From assembly GCA_037501455.1 (NCBI GenBank), contig CM074864.1:36482001-36546000 (forward strand): DNA of 64,000 nt, given 5' to 3'. Below the pieces are notes generated by a model. It searched no databases and was not told the DNA's origin. It was given only the letters and a program-made list of their open reading frames with translations. Shown here piece by piece: positions 33,921 to 46,963 of the stretch (position 1 is the first letter of the stretch; every line of letters begins with the position of its first letter). Both the position numbers and the translations under genes were made by a program. The DNA comes from Lantana camara. Its lineage: Eukaryota > Streptophyta > Magnoliopsida > Lamiales > Verbenaceae.

Positions 33921-36900
33921 TGTGACGCCCCGTGTTCTCGAAGGGCGTCTGACGATATTAACAAGTAAGTCTCTACACTTGTGTGTGTTTAATTTAAGAG
34001 TTCTTGAATTATGTGATTCAATGTAAATCCAATTTAATATGTGATCATTCAGATTATTCTAAAATTAATTGTCAAGTTGATTTTATATCCATCATGTTAC
34101 TTAACTTGTTTAATTTCGGTTTACTCGAATTCCTTTAGATTAATTGTCAATCATGTGATTACGAAGTGTCGTTAAATTGTACGAAAGGTTTCTAAAATTA
34201 AATTGAATTAAACTCTAATTGGTAAATCCCTCTCTTTCATTTGAATTTATAAAATTAATTCGGGGCTTGAATATTGATTCGTAACTTTACCAATTTTATT
34301 TACGATTATTCGTACGCGATATTTCTCTTTGCTACGCGATAAGGTTACCCGGTTGTATATAGCTTGTGCACAAGACACATTTCTCCCAAATCTCCTTTCT
34401 CTCTCTCTCTTCTCTCTCTCTCTCCTCTCCCACTCTCTCTCCTGCGGTCACTATGCGCGGCTTCGGCTGCAAGCCCATAACTCGATCGTTTCTAGGCCTA
34501 ATTCAACAAACGAATAGTTTATTTTGATTATCTCGGTGAGACGTATGCAAGGGTACCAATTTCACGGCCTAACGACGAACGGTGGTGGAGTTATCGTCGG
34601 ATTTCAGTAGCAGCGGCGGAGGTGTCAGACCACCGCCACTTCGCCGGCCTTTCGCGGCATTTTCCGGCCACCTCCTTGATGCACGCGCCCCATGCCCAGA
34701 AATTAAACTTCCCGGCGCATCGTTTGATGTCGGCGGCGTGGCCATCCGGGCCGCGACAGCGCCGTATACGCCGCCTGAAGCTTGCGGCGGCGGCACCCGT
34801 TACTGTAGCGGCGCAATTCCGCCGCTTCCGACGGTGGTTTTCGACGGGGTTCGATGGTTCCCAAGGTTTTTCGGCCCCCTGAGTTCATTTCCGGCATCAA
34901 TTTCACCAGATTTTGGCCGTAGGTGGTGGTTCCGGCGTTGTGCAGTGGTAGAATATTCGGCGGCCAACGGGGGCCTTTTCCGGCCATCTTTTGGTCTCGG
35001 GCTCTTCACGAAAGTTATTCGGAATGATGAGAACTATTGGCCATTTATCACGCGACACCAGAATTGGCGGTTTGGCAATGGATCGCGGCTGTGCAGCGGC
35101 GGCACAACGACGGCACTAACTCCGAGGATTTTTTCGGCGAGCTCCAGAAATCGATCGAGGATTCGGAACGGGTACGAAGACTTCATTCAGGATTGATTTT
35201 TTGGGATTTTTCCGGCGACCTTCGGCGGTGGCCCGGCCAAATTCCGGCAGCTACAGTGGTGGCCTTCCGGCGGCGTCTGGTCAGAATGTTCTTCTCGTTG
35301 TGGTGAGTTCAACGCGACTTTCCGTTCGTTAATCGGACACTCGATCTATTTATTATGAATTATTTTGCGTAATTGTGATTATTTGAATTAATTGTTTTAA
35401 GTGCAAATAAATTGGTTATTGTTGGTTTGTTGACCGAGATGTATTCCAATCGTATACGAAATCATGTATTGAATGGATTGTGATATGCATGAATGTTTCG
35501 ATTTACAATTTGAATCCCGATGTGATGAATTTATGCTATGTGTTTAGATAGAAGGGGTGTTAGTGTAATATTTAGAAACTAATCTTTTATCTGACTAAAT
35601 GAACTTGAATGATATTTTAGAAGAACGAACATGTTGTGATTTCTCTATATGAATTTCAGACGTTCTCAATGTTATGTTTATTGTAAATTGTGTTTCAAAT
35701 ATAAAATTGAGATACATGAAAGATGCTTGAACAACTTGAGACTTGATCCGTGATAAGAGTTAGAATTGTAATATCTTGATTTACTCTTACTACTCGAAAA
35801 TGGTATATTATGAATTACGATAAAATTGATAATTGTCATGTTTGTAAGTAATTAATTCCTAGTTGAATAATTGTATAAACGCTTTAAACGAACAATTATG
35901 CTTAGTAATCAACTAAGGGGATGTATGTGTAATAATTCTAAACTTTTATAAATAACTTAGTGGATGTAAGTGTAATATTTATGATACTATGAATGTGACT
36001 TGAGCTTGTGTACAAAACATGTTGTGAAGTTGTAAAGTATGATCTTAAGTGAATTAAATGCACTCTTTATTTGTATCAAGCATGCCATCTACGTACAACA
36101 ACTTTGTATGTTTATATGACCAAGTTGCTCTTACTTATGCACTTTATAACTCGACATGAACTTGATGCTTAATTCTAACATTATAATTGAACCCTGTGAC
36201 ATTGGATGATTTAATATGCATTTTGTAAATACATTGACTTCCTAAATTGATCTTGCATCTTTGGATATGGAATTACGTGTCGGTTGATTGTAAATATGAC
36301 CTTGTTAAGCATTGATATGCCTTGAATGACCACGACACCTTATCCAAGCACAACATGAACACTTATGCATAACCACGATCATGTTGAGCAACGTCGTGCG
36401 TCTTGTTTGGTTCATATAGAGTCTAAGTCTGGGCTTCTGTATGTCTTGTCATAGAGTTTGGTGGTGCCGGTGGGCCCGAGGTTTAGAGTGTTTGGCCCTT
36501 CACACTCTCAGACTCTACTTTCACGAGGTGAGGTTTAGGATTTTGTATAGTTATGCGACCTATGGCCTTTACATGCTGATTTCTACCCCTGCATGCGAGT
36601 ATACCTTACAATAGTTATGTATGTGTTGAATATGATATTTTTATGATCTTATGCTTGCACTTCTCCGTGGGCGGGCTATCCCTGCAGCGTGGGAATGTAA
36701 GTGTGTGAGTCCTGCGTGGGCGGGCTATCCCTGTAGCAAAGGAATATCTATAAAAACCAGTTTTTGAAGCATATGTAAGCTATTTTGGAAAAACAGTTGC
36801 GTTGTGATTATATAGCGTGTTGGCCATGAAATATTGGCATCTCTATGTATGTATGTATGTATGTGGATCCGAGGAGCTATGGGTAAGGAGCCCCCGGGAC

Positions 36901-37957
36901 GGTTAGGGCTTTCGGGGATATACCTGTGCGTAGTTCCACTTGAGATATCTTCACGCGACCCGTGCTGTAGGGAAGGTGTGGTATCTTGACCCTTCGGCTA
37001 AGGCCAGGGAGGACTCTTGTGGGTTCGCTACCCCTTGAGGGTATGTCTGTTATGGATGGTTTGGGGACGGTATACCTCCTCCATCATTGGTGTGACGGTT
37101 GGATTGATTTTTGTATTCTATGATTTGATATGTTCTGAGGAGTAAAGGTTGGAAGCTCGTACTCGCCGAGTATGTGATCTGTTCTGTCTGGGAATCCTGA
37201 ATCGAGATAGAGTTTCTAAAATGTTTTCTAAATCTTATATAACTATCTTTTGCGTACTTTTGGAAATGTTTTGTTATGCAACACCTATCTCCGGTTCATG
37301 AGTCCACCCTTCTGATATGTGCTATGCTCTATATATATACATTGGGTGTGCGTTAGCCCCCTCACTCAGTCAGTTGACTGACACCTCATTTTATCTTTTA
37401 GTTGCAGGTTTATTTTCGCTTGAGCTAGGCGGATGTGAGTCTTCTGGGTCACACTTGTCGGTTTAGATGGTGTTAAGATGCATTTGTCACATACTCTATT
37501 TATGTTATGTATTCTTATTTCGCTTTTGGGGATTATGTTTTATGCTCTACTTAGACTTAAACCCGTGTGGGGTTAGTATGCTAGCATTTGGATGTAATTA
37601 GCTATTCTGCTGATAGTTATATTGGTTTATTACATTGCGATGATTTGAGATTCGAGACTAGGTATCTATGCTAGTTGAACCCGTCACCTGTTATGTATGT
37701 TGATATTCGGGACTAGGTATCTATGCTAGTTGAACCCGTCACTTATTTTGTACGTTGATTTAATTGCTTCCACAATCTGATGATAATTGTTTAAATTGCT
37801 TCCGCTCTCTGAGTCTGTCAATTTAGATCCGCCTAGCCTAGTGTGTGAGTTGGTCTCCCGTTCGCTTTGATTTGGATTCGAGCATGGACTTTCCATTTCG
37901 TAACCGAGTCTGGGTCTTAGTGCGGGGGATGTGGCATCCTCAGTTTGGGGTGTTACA
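33921..37957 (+). mobile_element. Second LTR of element Y
   Basis: The 4037-bp LTR begins TGTGACGCCCCG and ends GGGGTGTTACA. It is close to LTR 1 apart from the missing 150 bp near 35145, the different sequence at 35625-35690 and scattered substitutions. TATA at 34356-34362; second TATA-hairpin block at 37330-37436. It is followed by another primer-binding site, not by the end of the element. Confidence 0.9.
37330..37436 (+). promoter_or_regulatory. TATA-hairpin-pyrimidine-CAG block of Y LTR 2
   Basis: TATATATATA, CTCACTCAGTC, hairpin TCAGTC-AGTT-GACTGA, pyrimidine tract, TTGCAGG and GAGCTAGGCGG in the same order as in LTR 1. Confidence 0.5.
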
Positions 37958-40186
37958 TCCTTAAGTGGTATCAGAGCTCTTGGTTGCAAAACCGAGCTCT
38001 TGAGTCGTGTTGAGTCTGTCTAGGTCGTAAGGCATAGGAATAACTGCGCATTGCATTTGTTTGACTTGATGTTTTGACCCTTAGGCATGAATTATTTCGT
38101 GATTATATGATTGTGTGCACATTGTGACTTTGATTATGCAACATCTTATTTTATGTGCTTTAAAAATTACAACTAATTATTGCATTTACGTGATATGCGT
38201 CTTACATTTCATTTGCATCTTTAACCCCGCATGCATCGAATTTAGTGTTTGAATTTCTGGGTACCCTATGAGTCAACACTAAAATTTCCCTCCGTCAACA
38301 CTACCTATTGGCACTACAACAAAAACACACCATGATTCGAAGATGAAAGGATTCTTCACCAAGATCAATGGTCATGAAAAGGTTCAAAGTTGAAGGAAAG
38401 GGATTTGCTATATTGACTTACTATCTTAAAGTCAATTGAAAGATGAAGTTTGTCGAATTTTAACCTTGAGGATTCGTTCATCTAAAAGTAGTCACCTTGT
38501 TGAGGAGATGAGCCAATGGAGGAGAATCTGATCAAGTAGAACCGTTTTAAAGGAGTTTGATGAGCTTTCGCCTTGATGATTCATTTATTTGGAAGTAGTC
38601 ACCTTGTTGATGGAAACGAGTTAATGTAGAAGAATCCGATCAAATAAGATCCGATCAAGTTTAAGGGATGTGGATAGGTAACCATGTTACTTAAGCAACG
38701 AGCTACAAACCATCGGTGAGTGTTGAAGGTTTTGGTGCTGTTTAGAGTTAACGAACGACAAGACAAGATTGGTTGTTAGCTCTTTGGGTGTTTCTTCAAG
38801 ATGAGATGGAAGACATTGTTGAGGTGGGGATGGAACACTTAGATGCCGAAAGACTTTATTCAAGTTTCAGAATTATATACCATGGATTGCTTTGGGAAGT
38901 ACTTAGCACCACGATCATCCAACGAAACTTCGAGGTAAATATCTAATTGACAAACGAATCATGGACAACTCCTTGAAGACGAGCAGACTAAGATTAAACA
39001 AATAAATTAGAATTCTTGGGAGAAACTGAGGATGATTCTAGTTGAGCAAGGATTACGGTCTAGTAAGGGGTTTGGTGATAAACGAGCTTTGTTGAGTTAC
39101 CACTATACGAAAAGACTCAAGACAAAGAGGTTCAGATGGCGAGGGTTGCATCATTGTCGGCCTAATCAACTCCTACTGCTTCATTTCGATTTTCTTGTCA
39201 AGATTTTTACACGTCGGTTAACGGTACGCCCAGCATTAATGGCATTTACATACATACATCGCTTAAATACTCTTACCTTGTTTTGCTTGATGTGGGTGAT
39301 GACTATTGCTATTTTAATGGAGATAACTTGGATACCTGATCTAGTATTTGTAACTTGAAATTTCTACTTGTTATGAACTGTTGCTGAAATGAATGAGTTA
39401 TGTACTTATGTGAACTATTCATGCTTATGTGATTTAAAACTCTTTTGATTGCTCACTAACTTCTCATATAACATACATACATACTGTAACCCTGTTTTAT
39501 AGGGATTCCATCAAGATATCCCCCTTAAGTTGAGGTATGAGCGTTGAATCTATACTCAAGGGATACCGATATCAGTTGTATAAGGTACACCAAACAAGCA
39601 TCGCATACTTTTCATCAAGTGTGACTATGATGTGTGTATGTATGAATAACTGATCAGTAGATTTATGTGCAAGAGAGACCTTAGGTTCCCTCTTTTTACG
39701 TGTTGGAGAGATTTAGGATTCTCTCTATTTTGTGATGGAAAGATGTTGGATTCTTTCTAAGCTTTGTGCACGAGAGATGTTGGATTCTCTTGTACTTACA
39801 TGTTCGGAGATGCTGGATTCTCTTAAATCTAGGAGTTTGAGGAATGCTGGATTTTCTCAAACTAGAATGTTGGCAGATGTTGGAATCTGTCCGACTTAGG
39901 TTGAGAGATGGGGTTCTCTCAATTGTGTGCTCGAGAGACGGGGTTCTCTCTCCTATCGGTGCTGAGGGACGGGGCTCTCTCAATTACGTGCTGAGAGATG
40001 GGATTCTCTCTTATTTGTTGTGGTTGCGTTACACGTTGTTTTAGCTACGGGTTACAAGTGGCGAGTATGAGACGACATCGAGGTTGGGTGCAGTTGCAGC
40101 TATCCGATCATGAGAACGACCGACCGAGTTCGAAATAACTAACGGGTCAAATACTCGCACGGACCTCGACGATAACAAGACATCCA
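37958..40186 (+). mobile_element. Second, truncated interior of element Y
   Basis: It starts with the primer-binding site TGGTATCAGAGC at 37966-37977 and follows interior 1 closely to GACATCC at 40186, about 150 bp before where the polypurine tract should be. No coding similarity. The hairpin array is at 39668-40015. Confidence 0.88.
39668..40015 (+). repeat. Hairpin array of Y interior 2
   Basis: About 12 units in the same order as 33249-33600, with a few substitutions; one unit reads GAGGGACGGGGCTCTCTC and so loses a base pair. Confidence 0.85.
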
Positions 40187-41489
40187 AAATTAGACTTTCT
40201 TTTTAATTCAAAATTAAACCAAAGTCTATTAAATAATTAACACATTAATTATTTAACATCACATAATCACGTGTGGCACACGTGTCTTAATGACACGTGT
40301 CCAATCACGTGAGCCACACGTGTGATTTCACACGTGTGGAACCCCTTAGGCTCGATTAACTCGTTTAATCATTTTTAAGCCTCAACTCATGTAACCAAGT
40401 TGTTGTGTGTGACCCTCTAGGTTCTCAATTCAATTAGCAGTGACCCTAATTAATTAATTCACTAATTAATTAATCAGTCCACAGATTAAACGACCATAGT
40501 CTAGCAACAGGTGTTTAACCCCTAGCTGAATTGGAATGTTCGGATTCGACAGAACCTTTAAGTCATTGATTCATGTGAGATACAATCCTCCTACTTACTA
40601 TCTCTCAACCAAGATCTAGGGTAAGGGAATAATTAGAACCCTAATAATCCGGTCTTAAAGCTAAGTGCATTTCATATCCATTTGATCTCAATCCAAGAAA
40701 CCCTTTTCTTCATGTCTTGATCTACTGCCTTGGCCAAGGACTCCATATGGCATATGAATGACTCACACAATAAGAGATCACCTTGCAAATGCAAGTGTAG
40801 GTCCTTTCTTGATTCTCATTCACTTTCATGAATCACTTGTGCAGCCCCAGCATAAGCCTTGAATCAGTTGTCTAAGGCGACACCCTTTAAAGCTTATACC
40901 AAAGACTACAGAGTTAATTCATAAAGTGACAAGGAACCTCAAGTCTAAGGATCAATTAATCACATCAATGACTCGTGAGATATTTCCTAATCTGGAAGTT
41001 TCCATTTCCTGAAATAGAAACTTCCTTTCCCATTTAGGAATGTTCTCACACGGGGCACCTCAGTGAACTTACTTATTAAAGTAAGCACCCTCATGTATCA
41101 CGCACGTATCAACTATACACTTTGCACCTGCATGAAACAAGGTGGTCCTTCTTAAGGGCGTGATCCCACAAGCAAGCCTTAGAGGAGTCAGGTTGACACT
41201 CCCACTGTCTGTAGGACTCATCGGCTTGGAGTATTTTACTAATCATGACTTATGTGATATAGGGCTCGTTTCATGAACCATTTCACCTAATTGGTAGAGT
41301 CCTAAAGTCATCAGGATTAGGGGAGTTCTCATACATGCGCACGTAATGGAAACACACAAAACACGTATTGGCATATAAAGAAGTGTTTGCCTATAATCAA
41401 TCGTATATTATTCAAAGATTGTCTGTGATATAAGAAAAGTCCCAAAGCAGATTACGTCGAATCGGCTTTCTAGGGCACTATTCCTAACA
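40187..41489 (-). mobile_element. Truncated 3' LTR of a copia element
   Basis: It is nearly identical to 47931-49231 and ends CCTAACA, the minus-strand LTR start TGTTAGGAATAG. About 965 bp are missing on the left, including the TATA box. An ACGTG cluster is retained at 40268-40338. Confidence 0.92.
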
Positions 41490-41499
41490 ATCTCCCACT

Positions 41500-43910
41500 T
41501 GCCCGTAAAAGCCATTTAGGTACTCTAAGTCCCATCTTCTCAAGATGCACTTAGAGACCCTATTGACTTTGGGCGTTTCCAAAGTGGATCTGCTATATTC
41601 TCTGCTGATGTGACCCTCTTGTTTACACATCTCTTAGGAAACACCTTTTCCTTATAAAGTGATTCGTAATCACGTGTTCAGTCTCTTGGTGAGGTCTTGG
41701 TTCTCTTACTTGAGCAACCATCCTTTTTATCATACAATATGATCAAGGAGTTGTTTTCATGCTAGGAACTTCATCTAACCAGTTAGATGGAGTTTCTTAC
41801 CCAAACACTTAACTTAGCGTTATATAATATGACTAAGTTCTCAACTACGATAGTTGAGTTTTGCAATGTCCGTCCTTGGAACCCCTTTCCAACAAATTGC
41901 ATTACCATTCTGGTAGAAGTTGTATCCTTTCAATGATTTCATAATCATCTATGTTTGATGAACGGTTACATCAAATATCCTTCTAATAACAAGATCTTTT
42001 GGGCTCTGTAAACTAATACATATCCTCATTTCTTCTCAAGTACTCTGAGGACATCCTTTACAGAGATCTAATGACCTTCTCTGAGGTCATATTAGATTCG
42101 GCCCACTACGCTTAGTGTTGCGCCATATCTAATTTAGTACATAACATTTCATACATTATGCACCCTTTCGCTTAAAGGGATTTTGGACATTCTAACTTTC
42201 TTAAAGTTATCTTAGGACACATACTCTTCAAGAGAGATGTTCCATTGTCCATACTAAACTCCTTTTAGTACGGTGGTTATGTACTCGTTTTTGTGATAAT
42301 CCATCTATGCTCTTAGATCTATCTTCTATAGATCTGAATGTTGAGAATTTAGGATAATCACTAAGATCTTTCATGTCAAATTGTTTCTTAAACAAGAATT
42401 GGTAACTTTGACGTCATCCTTGACATTCCCAATGAGAAAGACATCGTCTTCTAAAGAACCAAGATTGACTCTTACATCACTAACTTTCATATGTACACTC
42501 TGAGACTTATTCGACTAATATCTGTGTCAAACGATTTGACTATCCTATGGAATCGAATTGTCTAACTCCTAGAAGCCTTTATCAATCCACAGATTGACTT
42601 TAGGGATTTGCATACCTTATGCATACTCCCACTGAATATGAGATTTATAGAAATACCTTATTTCACTCTCTTTCAATCTCATATTGAACAAGATAGTTCT
42701 CATATTCATTTATCATATCTCATAGTCAGAATATGAGGATATGGTAAACACAATCCAAATGGACTTTTGCATTTCAACCGTCAAGAAGGTTGTAATGCTT
42801 TCCATTTACTCGAAGCTCCACGAGCTTGATCCTATCAGGTGGATCAACCAAGGTCAAAACTTGGTTTGAGTATATGGAATCCATATTGGATTTCAAGGCT
42901 TGCTTACACTACTCAGATTCCAAATCTGACAGTGTCTCCTCTTCAAGTAATTCCTTGGCTATCTAGGAACGCGTTCTAAACGCATCTTAAGAGAAGGGTT
43001 TCACACGTTTACATACTCTAAAATTTGGCTAAGTTTTATCAGATGGGCTCGTTTCTTCTATATGTGGCATGGATATTTTTTTTCTCAAATTTTTTTGAGG
43101 TCTGCTTGCTTGCCTTTCTTCTTCTATAGGAACGATTCCTTAAGAAAGGTACATTCCTTTGAGACAAACAACCTTTGTGCAAGGGAATCGCAAAACTGAT
43201 ATCCAATATCGTTGTATAAACTTGAACTCGTTTCAAGCTTGTCTCCCACTATCCTCTTCACTTAAGAGGATTCCATTAAATTCTTGGACAAGAATAATTA
43301 GGGAATTTAATATGCCACATTGCATAGTGCAACTAAAGGACTGATTTTGGAAGGTGCAAAATTCAAAATCTCTAACTGCATATTCTGGGAGTTTATTCCT
43401 AGAATGATTATAAGTCAGTAAAGCTTGCTATGGAATGGTCCATATCCTATAAGGTTTCATTCCCTCATTCGGAAACACTAAGGTGTTCTCGAATTAGTTT
43501 ACTGAGAGATAATCCTATTATTTCTAAGATGACTAAGGAATTAGTTGATAAGATATTGGCTATCTCGATCATATCGATTTGCCTATAACCTATAACTACT
43601 TTGGTTCCTAACCTTCTTTTTGAAATTCTAAGAATTTCATATAAGTTTCGAATTTGTACTTTAACAAGTACATTCATTCATAATGATTAAACTGACGATT
43701 GTATCTAGTGCTTACATTAAGCATTTTACACTCATCAGTATGGATCGAAATCCAATATAATTTTGGAACGTTCCATGTTTCACCTAAACAATGTTCCGGG
43801 AACGTTTTCCCTTTGAGATAGGATTCACAGGAAGTCAACTCTATAGGTTCATTTTCATAGAATGATCCTAAGGTGTCTGACTTGCTAATCCTTTTATATC
43901 TCAACGATCC
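41500..43910 (-). pseudogene. Copia pol remnant: integrase, RT, RNase H
   Basis: Fragments in several frames, in copia order. Around 43700-43900: the pre-integrase motif (SCESYLKGK, then IHTDECK). Around 43600-43680: VYLLKYKFETYMKF, the start of the integrase core. Around 43100: VSKKCTFLKESF. Around 42830-42900: the RT start (MDSIYSNQVLTLVDPP). Around 42370-42600: further RT pieces. Around 41520-41720: RNase H pieces (EPRPHQETEHV). Stops and frameshifts are frequent and part of the integrase core seems missing. The product of an intact copy would copy and insert the element; this one is dead. Confidence 0.8.
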
Positions 43911-44950
43911 AAAGTAATTCGAAGCTTTGTCATCTCACTTACTTTTGTTATCTCGTTGTATGTTCAGAACATTAGTGCCTTGAGTCTTTGCACAATGGAT
44001 TATGCAGAACTGACTCAAGACTAGTGAATTCTATTCCTAGTAGAATTACTAAACGAGGTAACATTTCAGAGTACTCATACTCTTCGCAGTTCCCTTTCAA
44101 AGTCCTTATTTGCTATCATAGAAGCAAACGTCCTATTTTATCTCTAGTGTCTTTTGGGCGCACCCCTTACATGCCCCTCCATTGGGCTCTTAAGGGTTTC
44201 TTCTTCTTTAGGCGTTCAAGCCTTTAACTTAGGGAGTTTAGAAGAAGAATTAACCATCTCAACCTTTTATTCCCTTTTAAGGATGCTCTCAACCATTATA
44301 AACTAAATGATTAACTATGCTACATTAGCATCATTCATGTTGAGCATAAAGGGTTTGAATGATGGTGGAAGCAATGTAAGCAATCAGTGCATAGAGAACT
44401 CTTTTCTCGGTTGATGATCGAGACCATAAGATCTTAAAATAAGATCTTTAGACCTTGTTCGTGTGCACTTGTTTCCTCATTTGGAATATTGAATAATTCC
44501 ATAGTGTTATACCTTGTAACATTTTCATGAGGTGGTTCAATTGCTCTTAAGTGGTTGGAAAAATCCATTCACCTTAGATTGCTTCTCTTTGGCCCGGGTC
44601 AAATTTTCATAATTGAAAACTTCGCCTTTTAGAGAACGCCTTTCTCTATTCGGAATCTAAAATGAATTTTAGGGTCCGAAGCCAATTAGAGTTGGTTAGG
44701 ACTAAGTCAACTTATTTGACTTAAGGATGGATACGAATGGGTTTGCATTTCATATTGTAGAGAATCACAGAACTACAACCTAAATGCTAAGCAGAGAACT
44801 AGGTGAGCATGCTGAATAATAACGATATACATAAGATAAGGTCTTTAATCTAATGTAGCTCCCACTGTTTTTCAAAGATCTATAATTCCCAAAGATCTAA
44901 GAGGAACGCGTTTCCCAATGGGTACTAAGATCCTAAGCATTTTACCTCGA

Positions 44951-45272
44951 ACCCACGACTCGTGGACATTCTAAGTATAACCCTAGGTAGGTACAACTTA
45001 CCAATTCTAACACCTTTAGAACTCTTAGTAATTATTTTTGCATCACCTATCTTTCAATATGGACCCACGACTCGTGCGACATCCATATTTACTTAGGCGT
45101 TAAGCTAGACCCATCAATCATAAGATCATGATCAAAACTTAGTTCGAACGACCCACGACTCGCGGACATCGCCCTTGCCAAAATTAACCACGAAATATTG
45201 ATCATTTAAAATGATCAATTAGGTAACTAAGAACTAATAAGCTCCACTAGCTATCCCACGACTCGCGGACAA
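44951..45272. repeat. Motif CCCACGACTCGTGG repeated four times
   Basis: The motif, partly self-complementary, occurs near 44952, 45063, 45151 and 45257, spaced about 90-110 bp; two copies read CTCGCGG. The flanks are not obviously related, so only the short motif is shared. Confidence 0.75.
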
Positions 45273-46400
45273 TAACTAGCTTTACTTACTAAACTTAAAA
45301 CCTATTGATGGAATGCTAGGAATTTAATTCAAAATTTGCATCTCGAATTAAATACCTATTATTCGAAATGAGCTTAATATTTAATGGGAATTTTCGAATC
45401 AACCGAAGAGTTGTTCGGTTCGACCTCACCAACATATATGTTATCCAATTTAATTAGTCTTGATTAATGCAAGTACAACTTAAATGCATTTCAAACAAGC
45501 ACATAAACAGATAACATGTCCTAGCATGATACTAACATGTAATGATCATGGGTTCTACCTATCTTATGCGTGATATGTGGGAGCCACTCCACAATCACAA
45601 GTTCTAACATACATGCCATATAAACAGTTTAAATCACATAAGGGAAAGCGGTAACAAAATACGAGCCCTATCTCTATTACATTTAACAATTGAGATTCCC
45701 CTCCCTAACATTTTGAGGGGTCTTCACTTATGGCCTCCTTGTTACTTGAATGTGGTCCATCTTACTCCATGGGTGCATTGTCTCCAAAATAAAATAAAAC
45801 CTCACCACCTATCTCTACTCTCAAATTACAATAAAAAGAAAAAGACATAAAGTAATAAGGCTCAATCTTCATATTAGCCTTAGACAATTACACGGGGCAT
45901 ACCCCGGCCTAAAAAACAGTAATATGGAAAGCCACATAATAAATCACATAACAGTACGCACATAAGTGAGGCTCCAACCTCAATTGAAAAAACGCAACTA
46001 TAGGGCTCCAACCCCAATTTAAACCATCCATGTGCATAAATTAAAACCATACATAGATCTAAACCCATGATCACCTAACATGCTTTTGCAAGAATTTAAA
46101 TTTAACCAATAAATTAAAATTCTCGTTTCAAGTCCTAATGACTTAAAACACGACTTGATGCGAGTCTTATTTATAAAAGTTTTCAATAAATCCCAATTAC
46201 CAAAACAGATAAAATTCCAATTAATTTCTGAAAATTAATAATTTTATCAAGATGTATTTTCCCAAAATATAAACCGTTTCAATTTCTCAAATATCCCAAT
46301 TTTAAGTTTTGTTCAAAATTAAAATAAATATTCAAAAATAAAATTTTAAAATTAAAATAAAAATGGGGACTGGATTGCACGAAATACGAAAAATCGGATC

Positions 46401-46690
46401 AGAAAACGGGGCCCATACGCGAAACGGGGCGCACGCGTTGCAAGCGCGCGTGGACACGCACGGCAGGAGCGCACAGTGCCCGGCCAAGGCCGGGCGCGCC
46501 TGGCGCACGCGCGCCCTGTCGGGCGATGGTGGGCGATGGGCGGCCGCGCCTAGGCGCGCCCGGAAGGCTCCCGCACAGGCGTGCGGGAGGTGCTGGGCGG
46601 ATGCCCTGCGCACGCCTAGCACAGGCGGGCGGCGGCGCGCGAAGCCCGCGCGCGACTCCTTCGCGCGCGGGGTTTCGCGTGTTCGTCGTA
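46401..46690. other. GC-rich island in the copia leader
   Basis: About 290 bp very rich in GCGC, inside AT-rich DNA and just downstream (minus strand) of the primer-binding site. Both strands stay open for over 130 codons, which follows from the base composition; the translations are Arg/Ala/Pro-rich with no domain. Confidence 0.8.
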
Positions 46691-46950
46691 ATCCGAGTTT
46701 TCGTTTCGTGTTTTCGTTCAAAAGCAAAACCAATCCAAGAAATCCAAAAACAGTTTATACAGTTTCAAATCTAAAATAGTTTTCAAAAAATTAAATTTTG
46801 CAAAAACCAATTTTCAGAAACTTTCAAGAAAAATACAGTTTCGTAATTCAGGCTTTCTAAAACAATTACAAATACTCAATCGCATCAAGCCTAAGAATTT
46901 CTACCAAATTCAGTATAATTGAGACGAATCAGAAACACGATTAACGAGGT

Positions 46951-46963
46951 GGCTCTGATACCA
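46951..46963 (-). other. Primer-binding site (tRNA-Met) of the copia element
   Basis: The minus strand reads TGGTATCAGAGCC, two bases from the LTR end CCAACA at 46966. Confidence 0.9.

Noticed and set aside
34582..35196. 204-codon open frame in Y LTR 2
   Set aside because: It is GC-rich leader; Y LTR 1 does not keep the same frame and there is no recognisable domain.
39032..39358. 108-codon frame in Y interior 2 with hydrophobic C-terminus
   Set aside because: Interior 1 has a stop in the equivalent frame near 32720, and no gag or pol motif is present.
43988..44227. 79-codon plus-strand frame in the copia interior
   Set aside because: It is antisense to the element and has no domain; it looks like chance in decayed DNA.
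46332..46779. Overlapping frames of 133 and 138 codons on opposite strands
   Set aside because: Both come from a GCGC-rich island. Low-complexity Arg/Ala/Pro translations argue against a gene.
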